Shown here in pieces: positions 9,851 to 21,563 of a stretch of 64,000 nucleotides of DNA. The notes under the pieces are model-generated. The model saw nothing but the letters and a program-made list of their open reading frames with translations. It did no database searches and had not been told where the DNA came from. The stretch spans positions 67,058,239-67,122,238 of the forward strand of contig NC_056005.1 in assembly GCF_018446385.1 (NCBI RefSeq), read 5' to 3'. Within the stretch, counting starts at the first letter, position 1. Each line of letters starts with the position of its first letter. Made by a program: the position numbers and the translations under genes. This DNA is from Zingiber officinale. Its lineage: Eukaryota; Streptophyta; Magnoliopsida; Zingiberales; Zingiberaceae.

Positions 9851-12800
9851 TGTAACGACCCAAATTTCCTCATTTTGAGCCCCCAAAATAATTCAAAAAT
9901 ATTTAGAAATACCTTTAAAGTATTCTAGAGATTTTTAGAAATTTTTAGAGTATTTTTACGTAATTTTTGGAGTTCGTTTGGTATTTTTACCAAGAGGAAG
10001 AAGTTTAAAAAAATAATAAAATAAAATAAAAAGTGTTAAGGTCGGGTTTTGAACCCAAGATCTCGGACCGAACTAGACTCTAACCAAAGCCAGCCAACCA
10101 ACTCTGCCAGCGATCGTTTCTAATCAAATAAGGAAATAAATTGGTATTAAGCAGTATTTAGGAACGTTTGAATAAATTGGAAATAAAAAGAGGGTTCGGC
10201 AGGATTTGAACCCGCGAGCTGCATCTTAAGCAGCACATAGCCAACCAATTGATCTGCAAGTATTTTGTTAATCAAGAAGGGAATAAAATGTATATAAGGT
10301 AAAGTTAGAAACGAAAATAACCTAAAGTATCAGATTTAAATCTGTTTTCGAAAACCTAAAATTTCCTCTCATAATTCCCGATCCCTCACCTCGCGACGGC
10401 GTTTCTGTTCAGGCGAAAATGAAGACGACCGAAGCCGGCGTTAGGGCTCCACTCCGGCAGCCGGTGAGCGCCCTCCTCCGCGAGTCCTTCACGGATCCGA
10501 GCCCCTCTCGGCACGGTGACCGCGCGGGCACAAGAAGAGGCCGGAAGCTTGCAAGCACTCGGAACCCTAGCAGCCTCTCCCTCTCGGCAGTAAGTCCAAG
10601 AAAGCATGGTAAGTAGCTTCCTCACCTGCAGTAAGATAGCTCCGAAGCATATTTTGTATTCCTCTCCTGGTTTCCGAAGCTTTGCTTGAATTTTCTTGCG
10701 TTTCAGCTTTTGGATATGTTTGTTGCCGTGTGCTTCAAAGAAAAGGGAAAAGGGTTTTCGTTGTTTAGCTTGTGTCTAATTTCTTTGGACCTTGTTGCTT
10801 AATTTAGGGATTTTGTTTGCTGCCATGTTGTTGCCGAGAGTTTTGATGTATTCTTGAGTTATGTTCTTAAATTCGTTATGCACGTATTGGAACAGATTTT
10901 GGAGGTTTTCGATTGCTGCACTTATTGCTCATGATATGATCCTTGCTTCTTGTTGTTGTATTTGTATTTGTATTTGTGGCTTATGGATTATGTTGTAAAG
11001 AATTGTGGATTGTTAGGGAATTAGTTTTCTTCTTGGCTTTGGAATTATTACAGCTTGGTATAGATTCAATTACTGTGGTTTGGCCACTGAATTGCTATGA
11101 ACATGGATTCTTACTAGTTGCTGTTAGATGATTTAGGATTGCTGCAGATTTCAGGTTCTGCCGTGATTCTTAGAGAGGGAAAAGAAGTTGTAAGGATTAA
11201 GTATATTGATGTTCAGAATTAGGAATAAGTTGTAAATCAATTTTCATTGATGTTGAGGTTTATGTTAGTGGATTGTTATGTATTCTTAGTAGTGCAGATT
11301 TGTGTTAAAGAATTTAGGATGCTAGAAGGTTTCTGTTGCTTAGTAAACGTATGGGCTGTGAACAAGTTACATAGTTGAACTATGCGTTGAGTATGAACAA
11401 GTTTAGTTGTGGAAGGATTCAGTTGGATCTTTAGTAGCATTTCAGATTTAGATTTCCGTGTTATGCTGCCATGAACCTCAATTTTAGATTTTTCCTTACT
11501 GTAATAGAAAAGATCAAGCCTGTTTTCCAGAAGGTACTGATTTAAGTAAAGGGACTTTTCATATATTAGATAAAGCAATATGGATAAGATTCAGTGAAGA
11601 AATTGTGGTTGATCAGGACAGAGGTGAGTATACAGATTTGAGGTTCTTTAATCTGAACATGAGATTTAGATAATTTGCTTACATTAAATCTGAGCATGAG
11701 GTTTAGATAAATTGCTTATGTTGAATCTGAGCTTGAGATTTAGTTATGCTACTTCCATTCAAGTATATGGATAACATCTGTGCTTGGCTGATTCTGGAAT
11801 TTTAAATGGATTACGAGTTATAATATCTTTATTGAGTGAATTCCAGATAAGCTGTGTATTAGTCATATTATGGAAAGGAAGTTTGAGAGACGATGAAAAT
11901 CTGTACTAGCCAGAATATGTTTCTTTTGTATTCTATGCATGGTTATGTGTTACATAGTTAGTTTCATTCATAGATGCATACGAAAGATACCCTAACAGTA
12001 TTTTGGGTTAAAGAAAAGTATAAGAAATATAAAGAAAAGTATAACAAAGATAAAGAAAAGAAAGAAAAAGGCCAAGGCCTTAAGTAGATCCCAAAGTCAA
12101 GACTTTAGGGATTTCGGCACACAAGGTGCTTATTAAAATGCCAAGGTATTATATATTAGAAGTATTAAAAGATAACAAGTATTTTACTTTTATCAATAGC
12201 ACTGTACTGGACTCTCAGTTGTCCTTGGGTTGGGCTCCCATAGTCGTCCCTAGGTTCAGATAACCTAGTAGTAACGGCACGGCCGACGGTCGACGACCTA
12301 GGGTCGCCAAATGGGCCGCCAAATGGGTCGGGTCGTTACAAAAGTAAAAGCACAGTTGTCGGGCCCAAGAAGAAGTTGATTATTATTTTGAAGTATTAAA
12401 AGTATAAGCTTTTGAACAAGTAAAAAAATAAGTTTCACATAAGTATTAAAGAATAAGGCTTTAAGCAAGTGAAATAAGATACAGAAGGTGTTTAGAATTC
12501 AGTAAGTTAAGTTCTTTATGCAAGCATGATAGTGTAGACTTGCCTTATATGTTTAGCCTTTCAGTATGTTTCTTTACTAATAGAAGAGCATGAGTTAGTT
12601 TACTGTTCTTTGCTATTTATGAGCATGATTAGCTATACATGATTAGTATTTCAGTTAGTATGATTCCTTTGCTATGTATGAGCATGAGTAGCTTTACATG
12701 TTAGCATTTAGTTTTAGCATGTTTTTATTTATATACATGCATATCGAGATTTTGTGAGTTAGATAGCGCTTACTAAGCAAATTTTGCTTATAGACTACAC

Positions 12801-13271
12801 TTCCTCTTACTGCAGATACAGGAAAGGAAAAGATATAGAAAGGAAGGCGACAAGGAGGTGTTTGAAGGATGTGTGATGCCAGGACTATGGAAGCCTTGGG
12901 ACTAGGAAAGAAGTTTTATTTTAGTCTCCATTGTCTTTTACTATGTTAGGAGTATTTGAGATAACATTTGTTATTTTGATGTGATTAGGACATAGTAGAA
13001 GAATTATGATATGGTGTGATGAGTTGTGGTATTGTTTCCTTTATTTTGGATTTATTATACTGCGTGGTTGATTGATATGTGTTCCAGCCGCTTGTGGCTG
13101 TGTATATTATGTCATGTATTAATGATTATGGTCACCGGTACAGGGGAGATTCTATCGAAATTTTTCGGTAGGGTTTCTTCGAGGATTTTAATCATACCGG
13201 TTAAGTAGAGTTAGTAGTTAAGTAACGGTCATCCTTAGAGAGTAGTAGTAGTAAGAAGGGTGGTCGTTACA
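9851..13271 (+). mobile_element. Solo LTR of a Ty3/gypsy element, 3.4 kb, TSD ATCCT
   Basis: It begins TGTAACGACCC and ends GGTCGTTACA, flanked by the perfect duplication ATCCT at 9846-9850 and 13272-13276. Removing it restores GAATCCTGGTAACCAAG, the sequence of the neighbouring repeat units. The CCGGTACAGGGGAGAT box near the 3' end resembles the ends of gypsy A and B LTRs, so it belongs to a related chromovirus family. It contains two tRNA-like modules (10041-10115, 10196-10260), a GC-rich leader (10380-10620) and an inverted piece of the 240-bp repeat (12284-12340). No coding domain is present. Confidence 0.85.
10041..10260 (-). repeat. Two tRNA-like (A box/B box) modules inside the solo LTR
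   Basis: Read on the minus strand, module 1 (10041-10115) has TGGCAGAGTTGGTTGGC (A-box-like) and GGGTTCAAAACCC (B-box-like). Module 2 (10196-10260) has GCAGATCAATTGGTTGGC and GGGTTCAAATCC. Spacing of about 40 bases fits a tRNA body, but the acceptor stems do not pair, so these are tRNA-derived remnants and not tRNA genes. Confidence 0.5.
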
Positions 13272-13283
13272 ATCCTGGTAACC

Positions 13284-13620
13284 AAGTTCAAAAAAATTAT
13301 GACAAGATCAAAAACCGGACTTGGCTATAAGTCAAGTTCAAATAAAACATTTAATTCATTAATAACTCAACACAAACCAACAAGAAAAGCTTGGGTTCCG
13401 AAAGCGTGCTTAACCACGCAAGTAGGACTTAACCAATATTACATACCTAAAGATAAAATATATTACGTAAAGTCAAATAAACCAAATCAAAAAACAGAAT
13501 ACAAACCTAGACCAAGAAACTCAAAATCTAAATATTTTAAAACTCACCAAAACTCGACCTATCATCAAGTAAATTATAACTATAAAAGAAATAGACATAA
13601 ACCCAAAATGAAAAATTAAA
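13284..13620 (+). pseudogene. Copia gag/protease linker fragment
   Basis: The frame reads through 13297 (MTRSKTGLGY) to TAA at 13617. The GLGY and KAWVPKACL motifs match the region between the gag knuckle and the protease in the minus-strand copia element at 48516-48720 (KAGLGY, KAWVPR). It therefore continues the gag fragment ending at 8772. The protease active site (DSG) expected just downstream is absent, and no integrase, reverse transcriptase or RNase H follows. Composition is Lys/Asn-rich. Confidence 0.65.
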
Positions 13621-14159
13621 TTTAAGGTTAATAATTCAGGGGAAGGCTCCATAATAGCTGGCACCTCCAAAACTAACATACCCGGAAGGGTAACTCAAAC
13701 TAATCTACCCAGCAGGGTACTTAGGATTAATTAGAAAAGGTTCAAGTTTAACTTGAAAAATAGTACTGGTGAAGTTTTGGATGATAGTATGTCAGGGAAG
13801 CTTAGTATATGCATGTCTAGGAAGATATGACTTCGACTTGGTGCATTTGGCTAAGTGGAACTGACTGAAGCTATCCTTTATGGATCCTAACCAGTTATAT
13901 CAAAGTTTTGTACTAAGTCCAGTGGATAGGACTATTTAGAAAACCTCGAAGGCATGGTTACTCTAATGATGTCCAAGTGACTCACCATAGCCCAGAAGTT
14001 TATTCAGAGAACGCCTATCTGTTGAACTCAAAGCTAAACCTGAATCTAACACAAGTTAAAACAATACCCTAAAATTAAACCTAATTCATCTCACAAAATT
14101 ATAAGATTCACTAATTAAAAACATAGATCGGGTGAAATGACTAAGGACTCAAGTAAAAT
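13621..14159 (+). other. Non-coding internal copia sequence
   Basis: No frame is supported. Two near repeats (ACCCGGAAGGGTAACTCAAA and ACCCAGCAGGGTACTTAGGA) lie around 13678-13730. The stretch becomes AT-rich toward 14160. It occupies the place where protease/integrase would be in an intact element. Confidence 0.5.
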
Positions 14160-15714
14160 TAAATTTAAATTAATTTAAATTAAAATAAATTAATTTAAAT
14201 TAAAAATAAATTAAAATAAATTAAATTAAATCAAATTTAAATTCATTAAAATTAAAATTAAATTAAATTAAAATAAATTTAATTCTATTTTTAAACTTAA
14301 AATTTATCTTTAAAACTAAATTTAATTCTATTATTAAACTAAATTTTTTTAATATAAAAATTTTTATTTTAAAAATTAACTTAAATTTTTTTTAACTTAA
14401 AATTTTTAAAAAAAAATTAACTTAAATTTTATTTTAAAAATTAACTTAAATTTTATTTTAAAAATTAACTTAAATTTTATTTTAAAAATTAACTTAAATT
14501 TTTTTAAAAATTAAGATAAATTTTATTTTAAAAATTAACTTAAATTTTTTTCAAAATTAACTTAAATTTTTTTAACTTAAAAATTTTATTTTAAAAATTA
14601 ACTTAAATTCTATTTTAAAAATTAACTTAAATTTTTTAAAAAAATTAACTTAAATTTAATTTTAAAAATTAACTAAAATTTTTATTTTAAAAATTAACTT
14701 AAATTTTTTTTAACTTAAAAATTTTATTTTAAAAATTAACGTAAATTTTTTAAAAAAAATTAACTTAAATTTTTTAAACTTAAAAATTTATTTTAAAAAT
14801 TAAAATTAATTTTTTTAAGTTAAAAATTTTTATTTTAAAAATTAACTTAAATTTCTTTAACTTAAAAATCTATTTTAAAAATTAACTTAAATTTTTTTTA
14901 ACTTTAAAATTTTATTTTAAAAATTAACCTAATTTTTTTTTAACTTAAAATTTTATTTTAAAAATTAACTTAAATTTTTTAAACTTAAAAATTTATTTTA
15001 AAAATTAAAATTAATTTTTTTAACTTAAAAATTTTTATTTTAAAAATTAACTTAAATTTCTTTAACTTAAAAATCTATTTTAAAAATTAACTTACATTTT
15101 TTTTAACTTAAAAATTTTATTTTAATAACCTAATTTTTTTAACTTAATTTTTAAAAATTAACTTAAATTGTTTTTAACTTAAAAATTTATTTTAAAAATT
15201 AACTTAATTTTTTTTAACTTAAATTTATTTTAAAAAATTAACTTAAATTTTTTTTTACTTAAAAATTTATTTTAAAAATTAACTTACTTTTTTTAACTTA
15301 AATTTATTTTAAAAATTAGACTTAAATTGTTTTTAACTTAAAAATTTATTTTAAAAATTAACTTAAATTTTTTTAACTTAAAAATTTATTTTAAAAATTA
15401 ACTTAATTTTTTTTAATTTAAATTTATTTTAAAAAATTAACTTAAATTTTTTTAACTTAAAAATTTATTTTAAAAATTAGCTTAAATTTTTTTTAAATTT
15501 ATTTTAAATAATTAACTTAAATTTTTATTAACTTAAAATTTTATTTTAAAAATTAACTTAAATTTTTTTCTTAAAAATTTATTTTAAAAATTAACTTAAA
15601 TTTTTTTTCTGAAAAATTAATTTTAAAAAGTAACTTAAATTTTTTAACTTAATTATTTATTTTAAAAATTTATATTTTTTTTAACTTTAAAATTTATTTT
15701 AAAAATTAAACTTA
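14160..15714. repeat. 1.5-kb A/T-only degenerate tandem array
   Basis: Nearly every base is A or T. The core words TTAACTTAAATTTT and TTTATTTTAAAAATTAAC recur dozens of times with variable homopolymer lengths, giving a degenerate tandem repeat of roughly 25-60 bases. No coding potential. Confidence 0.9.
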
Positions 15715-15715
15715 A

Positions 15716-15774
<59 letters not shown>
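15715..15774. repeat. (TA)n microsatellite
   Basis: About 28 TA dinucleotides close the AT array. Confidence 0.95.
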
Positions 15775-15779
<5 letters not shown>

Positions 15780-16069
15780 TTTAATTTGTTAATCTTAATT
15801 CTAAAAACTTAAAAAAAAAAGGTGGCGGAGCTCCGAGGTGATTTTGGTGTGACCTAGGACTGAAGCCCATGAGGCGGACTCCGCCAGCTGCCGATCCGGA
15901 GAGCTATGGATTGGGTGGGGAGGCCTCAACTCTTGCACCACCTGTCTTCACTCTTGCTTAGGCTCCTTTCGAGCTTTACCGCGAGAGTGATCAAATCTAA
16001 AATTTTAATCTGCGGTTATTTCGTTGCTGCGAATCAACCGAGGTCGTCAGTTCTAAAATCTTATTCACG

Positions 16070-19057
16070 ATGTCTCGGTAAATCTCTTTCTCCTTCGAAG
16101 TTTCCTTAAATATTTCATTAATTACTTGCTTATGTATAGTTTCTTTTATAATGTAGAAAGTGTTCTAGATCTGGTGTTGGGCCCTCGACTGCTAGCATAG
16201 ATCCTAGGTTCTCCACTGATGAACTTAGGGTTAAGTTTGAGTCAATCATTTACGTAGCTATTGTTGGGACCGAAAAGTAGCTAGAGGGGGGGTGAATAGC
16301 TCGTCGCGTGCTAGGTGCTCGTCGTTGCTTGTTTCTTCAAAGATGCGCAGCGGAAATACAAGAAACAAACCACACAACGCTAAAAAGGTTGGTTTACTTG
16401 GTATCCACCTAACAAGAGGTGACTAGTCCAAGGATCCACACCTACTCACGCACCCTCCACTAAGAAAACCCTCCTTTTTGGTAACTACCGAAGGCGGAGA
16501 AGTCCTACAAGTTCACACTACAAGAGGAAGGGGAAAGGATACAAAATACAAGCACAAAGCTTACAATGAGTACAAGAAAACCCTAACCCTAGCTTTCTTC
16601 CTCTTGCAATAGATCCGCCTCTTGACTTGGAAGAACCTCCAAGAACTTCAAGAACTGACGTGGAGAGCTCTGTGGAGTCACTGGTGAAGATCTGAGCTCT
16701 GTCGTGGAAGCGATGCTGAAGGAAATGAACACCTGCGGTTTAAATCGACGCTAACGGTCGGATCCCGATCGATTGGATTGCTCCCAATCGATCAGGGAGG
16801 CTTTGGATCAATCCACGGATCGATCCCGAGTGCCTCTGTACTTTCTGGAATAGCCTGGATCGATCCAGGGCTTATCGCGCATAAACAGCAGCTCCCAATC
16901 GATCCACTGATCGATTGGGACCTCTGGATCGATCCACCGATCGATCCAGAGGGGTTCTGTTCGCGGGGACTCACCGGATCGATCGGCCGATCGATCCAGA
17001 TCTGCTGGATCGATCCACTGATCGATCCAGATCTGCTGGATCAATCGGTTGATCAATCCAAATTTGCTGGATCAATCGGCTGATCAATTCAGATCTGCTG
17101 GATCAATCGGCTGATCAATCCAGATCTTGGTTTTTGCCCAAAACCAAGTCCAAAGCCCCCTAAACCAACATCTAGTCAACCATGACTTGTTGGTACATAA
17201 GACCTAGCATCCGGTCACCCTTGACCAGCTAGGACTCTCTCACCAAGTGTCTGGTCAATCCCTTTGACCCACTTGAACTTTTCTCTTCTTGCCAAGTATC
17301 TGGTCAATCCCTAACACCTACTTGGACTTTTCTTCCTCATGCCAAGTATCCGGTCAATTCCTTTGACCTACTTGGACTCTCACCAGATGTATGGTCAACC
17401 TTGACCCCTCTGGATTTCTCCTGCCTGGCTTCACTCACCAGGACTTTCCCAATTGCCTAGCTTCACTCACTAGGTCTTTCACCTGGCTTCACTCACCAGG
17501 ATTTTCCTCCTGCCTAGCTTCACTCACTAGGACTTCCCAATTGCCTAGCTTCACTCACTAGGTCTTTCACCTGGCTTCACTCACCAGGATTTTCCTCCTG
17601 CCTAGCTTCACTCACTAGGACTTCCCAATTGTCTAGCTTCACTCACTAGGACTTCTCTTCTACCTGGCTTCACTCACCAGGTCTTTCACTTAGCTTCACT
17701 CACTAGGATTTTCACCTGGCTTCACTCACCAGGACTTTCTTCTGCCTGGCTTCACTCACCAGGACTTTCACCTAGCTTCACTTACTAGGATTTTCCTCAC
17801 TGTCTAGCTTCGCTCACTAGGTCTTTCCTTCTGCCTAACACCCCAGTTAGGACTTCCCAGTCAAGTATCCGGTCATCCTTGACCTACTTGACTCTTCTTC
17901 AATCAACCTTGCATTGTCAAACATCGAAACTCAAACCAAGACTCAAGCTTGGTCAACCAGGTCAACCTTGACCTGAGGGATGTTGCACCAACAGCTATTA
18001 GGACTAAGTGTTTAGATAAAGCGTTCTTCTTACGTTCTTGTGTTCTAGTTATAGAGGTTATTAGCCACTATAACTTACGGAACCTTATTTACTGTACCAA
18101 TTCAGTAAACATAGATTTATGTGCTGAATTTTATAATAACTTAGTTAGGGTAGATGATCTCACTTATATTACTAGGGTAGCTGGTACAGATATGACACTA
18201 TCCCCTACAATGATCCAGGACTTTTTAGGACTACAACCATCTACATGTCGTTTTCAGTGTTACCCCCATAGGGATCTACCATTTGGTGATCCCTACTCAC
18301 ACATCACCCTAGATACGATTTATTCATATTTTTTCGAAAGAGAGTGTGTACCCACCGTCACTATATTTAGGTCAGTTGGCCTTCGAATTCATGATTATGC
18401 ACTCTATAGGGTCTTAGTTTACTGCATTTTACCACTATCCACTCGGTACATAGCGATGATGTGTCCATTCCACTCCTTTCTTTTTTACTCACTTTCCCAT
18501 AGATTAGATATAGATATTAATCTATATATATTTCAGACCATTATCTACGCAGCTCGATATGTCACCAGCGCTCGAGTTCATATGTCATATTGTCATATTT
18601 TGCTCACCGCCAGATTAACGTCACCTGAGGTAATGTTCGGGCCATGACTGAGTTCGACGTCATAGGATCTAGGAGTTTCTCTTTAGTAGGTGTCCACATA
18701 GATGAGGATGACGACGTCATGTCTTGGCGGAGGGGGCCATAGCACTGGACAGACCTAGATGCCCAGGAGGCAACAGAGCATGATGAGTTTATGGTTGCGC
18801 TATTCGGCGACGACGCTCCAGCTCAGGCACCAGCTCCACCTCCAGACCGAGTACCCTATCCTGCACATCACACCCTAGGAGATCGAGTTACTGGACTAGA
18901 GCTATCCATGACGAGTCTTCGGCAGGAGGTTTCAGACCTGAGACGAGACATATCCAGTTCCCGAGAGGATGCTCGGACACGTTACGCTGAGTTGATCGAG
19001 ATGTTCCGTTCCCTCGGAGCCAGACCACCCGGATCACACCCCTCCTCCTCATCCTGA
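16070..19057 (+). pseudogene. Third ORF of a SIRE-like copia element (putative plant transposon protein family), interrupted
   Basis: The proposed start is ATG at 16070, with a tiny first exon (16070-16077), an intron with GT...AG ends (16078-16156) and a long second exon from 16157. A solo LTR (16262-17993) splits exon 2, and the reading frame resumes correctly after the GCTAT duplication. The frame continues to TGA at 18645-18647. A frameshift near 18630 and a TAG at 18740-18742 then precede a C-terminal part (18791-19057) with a Pro-rich stretch and a likely coiled coil (about 18865-19010). The central region (EFYNNL at about 18127, then a V-G/A-T-D-M-T-L-S segment) resembles the plant family annotated as putative plant transposon protein. 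The minus-strand element at 42829-44202 has a homologue. Function unknown. Confidence 0.7.
16262..17993 (-). mobile_element. SIRE-like solo LTR (LTR C), minus orientation, TSD GCTAT
   Basis: On the + strand it starts TGTTGGGACCGAAAAG and ends TTGCACCAACA, flanked by GCTAT at 16257-16261 and 17994-17998. The poly-G/GTGAATAG end shows minus orientation. In the minus direction it has a minisatellite of CTGGCTTCACTCACCAGG units (about 17855-17405), a palindrome array based on GATCGATC (about 17125-16745), a TTTAAA promoter-like box (about 16741) and a leader. It interrupts the third ORF. Confidence 0.9.
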
Positions 19058-20436
19058 CAGACATCCCTACCACTATGTACATGTTATCATGACTATTGTA
19101 CCTTGACTTTTATATTGAGTTATGACATTCTGAACTACATCCACTTAAGTATACAGTAACGTAGAAAATTAGGGATGTGTCTAATAGATTAGGAATTTTA
19201 AAAATACTTTCAAAAATGGCTATTTTCAAATTCTAAGGTAAAATACTTGTATGCTTTCAAAATTTATTATTTTTAGAATTTCAAAATAGTTTTTAGCCTT
19301 AAACTAGAAAAATTCCCTAGAAATCATGCACCCCTAGGACTAGTATTTGAGCATCTCACCAACACCCTAGGATTCCCTTGTTTGTGACTGCCAAACATAG
19401 AAAGGGGTGAGATGCATAGGCAGATTGCATGGACTTAAGATGCTTATTTCAGTGCATCGACATAAGTCTGGGCGTTAAATACCAAACAAATATTAATTAA
19501 ATTAATTCATTCAGTGTAGTCAAACACTAACTGATACTTAGACTTAATTTGACTAACCAAGTGAAAGCTGCTATCCTCTGAATAGTCAGTAAATAACTAA
19601 ATGATTAGACAGATTTTGTATATCAGGTTCAGGGGGGAGAAATTATTTTTTTTAAAGTTTTCTTAAAAACATTTTTGAAACTAACTTTTAGAAAACTTAG
19701 CTCATTTTTTAATCTTAAAAGTTTAAAGATTACCTTGAAAAAAAATTAAACTTGAAAATTGGGTCTACCTTAGTGTGTGAAAATTTAAAGATTACCTTTA
19801 ACTTAATGTTTGAAAATTAATTTGGTTTAAAAGCTAAAGTCAGTTTTTAAATTTTTTTTAAAAATTAGATTTTTTTCAAAACCTAATTTTACTTAGTTGG
19901 ATTTTGTAATCTTGAGTTTAAATTTACAAACTAAGTTTTCCTTCAAAATACTCTTCCTTAAAACTAGAATCGTGTCAACCTATTTTGAAAATTAATCTCT
20001 ATAAAACTCATGTTTTAAAGGTTTTGAAAATTTGGTTAACTGTTTAAATTTTATCTTTAAACTAATCTTTTTTACTTAACCATTTTTTCAAATCTAGCTA
20101 TTTTTAAAAGCTTGTTAAAAGTTATTCTTTCAAGATTTTTTTAACATAACATTTTTTATATAACTTAGCTATTTTTGAAAAGGTTAAGAGATACTTTTAG
20201 AGTAAAATATTTAATTAAACTCCCCTGAGTCGATCTGATTTGTGTTTGCATTTCTTTTGCAAACTTTTTTACATTTATGCTTATTTGATCCATGTTTACA
20301 TTTGATGAATGTCAAAGGGAGAGGGTTAATTGGTTAAGTTAGCTAAAACAAATTGAAAATGAAAACTAACTTAAAAACCTGTTAATATTTTTTTTACTTA
20401 CATTTTACACTAGCTTAACCAAATTGTCATTCCATC
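19058..20436 (+). other. Non-coding 3' internal region of the SIRE-like element
   Basis: AT-rich, many short A/T runs, no supportable ORF. It links the third ORF to the polypurine tract, as in SIRE-type elements. Confidence 0.6.
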
Positions 20437-20450
20437 AAAAAGGGAGAGAT
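20437..20450 (+). promoter_or_regulatory. Polypurine tract before LTR B
   Basis: AAAAAGGGAGAGAT lies immediately before the LTR start at 20451. Confidence 0.75.
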
Positions 20451-21563
20451 TGTTGGTGCGATTAGCACTAACGGTCTAACCCAGGTTTTGATGAATGACA
20501 AGATAGGTTAAGTTAGTTTTGTTGTTAATCTAACACTCTAACCGAGTGTGCAGGAGAAGCTCAGACAGGTCGAAGGGCTGACCGGATGTTTGGCACGAAG
20601 CCCAGCTAGGTCAACGGGCCGATCGGATAGCCGGCACGAAGTCCAAACGGGTCGACGGGCTGACCAGACGTTTGGCACGAAGTCCAGCTAGGTCGAGGGG
20701 CTGACCGGATAGCTAGCGCGAAGTACAGACGGGTCGAAGGGCTGACCGGACGTTTGGCAGGTAAGTAAAGGTAAGTCACTGGAGGGGAGTGACTGTTAGG
20801 ACGCGTTTCCAGAAACGGAACTTAGGCGCCAATCCGACTTAGAACCATTTCGGAACTCTAAGTCGAGATCTTGACTAGATTCCGGTCTCGGAGAGACGGA
20901 ATATAATTAATACTCTTTTTGTCAAATTATAAACTGTGATAACACTTTATTTTGCAGGATATACATTGCCTCGGACTAACCTTGTCTTGCAGGAGAAGGA
21001 GTTTCTGGAGAAAGGTGGTCCGAGCGCCCGGAGGTCTGGGTGCCCGGAAGGGATCCGGGCGCCCGGAGGCAAGTTTTATCCCCAGTGCGACGTCGACACA
21101 TGGAGCTTGCTGGTTGGGTCGACTACGTCACACCAAGGTACCCCGAAGGGCTGCGGGCGCCCCGAGCATCATATAAAAGAAGGGTCAGGGGTGGAGCTTC
21201 AAAGACAACTCAGAACAAACGATCTGCTCACTTGTGCTCCTGCGACACTGCGAAACTCCGACAACACACTCTTTTCTTTTGATTTCTTCCTTGTCGGTAC
21301 TGCCTTATTTTTCATTAGCAACTGTACTTTCAATTGTAAAACAATTATTCGAATTGCTAGTGAATTACCCAACGAAAGTACTCGACGAGTGCGGGCCTTG
21401 GAGTAGGAGTCGACACAGGCTCCGAACCAAGTAAAAAGAACTTGTGTTAGCCTTGTTTCTTTTCGCTTATATTTTCTGTTGCGCTTAACTCTTTTCGACG
21501 AAAGCTTTCAAATCGATATTCCCCCCCCCCCCCCCCCCCTCTATCGAAATTCATGATCCAACA
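20451..21563 (+). repeat. SIRE-like copia 3' LTR (LTR B)
   Basis: It starts TGTTGGTGCGATTAGCAC and ends CATGATCCAACA. It is homologous throughout to LTR A. Minisatellite at about 20565-20765, perfect 14-bp palindrome at 21054-21067, TATAAAAG at 21172-21179, and a long poly-C tract (about 21522-21539) before the end. Confidence 0.88.

Noticed and set aside
10196..10260. tRNA gene (minus strand)
   Set aside because: A and B boxes are present but acceptor and T stems do not pair; it lies within an LTR.
16778..17083. Protein of Ile-Asp-Pro repeats on either strand
   Set aside because: Frames arise from the GATCGATCCA palindrome array of an LTR.
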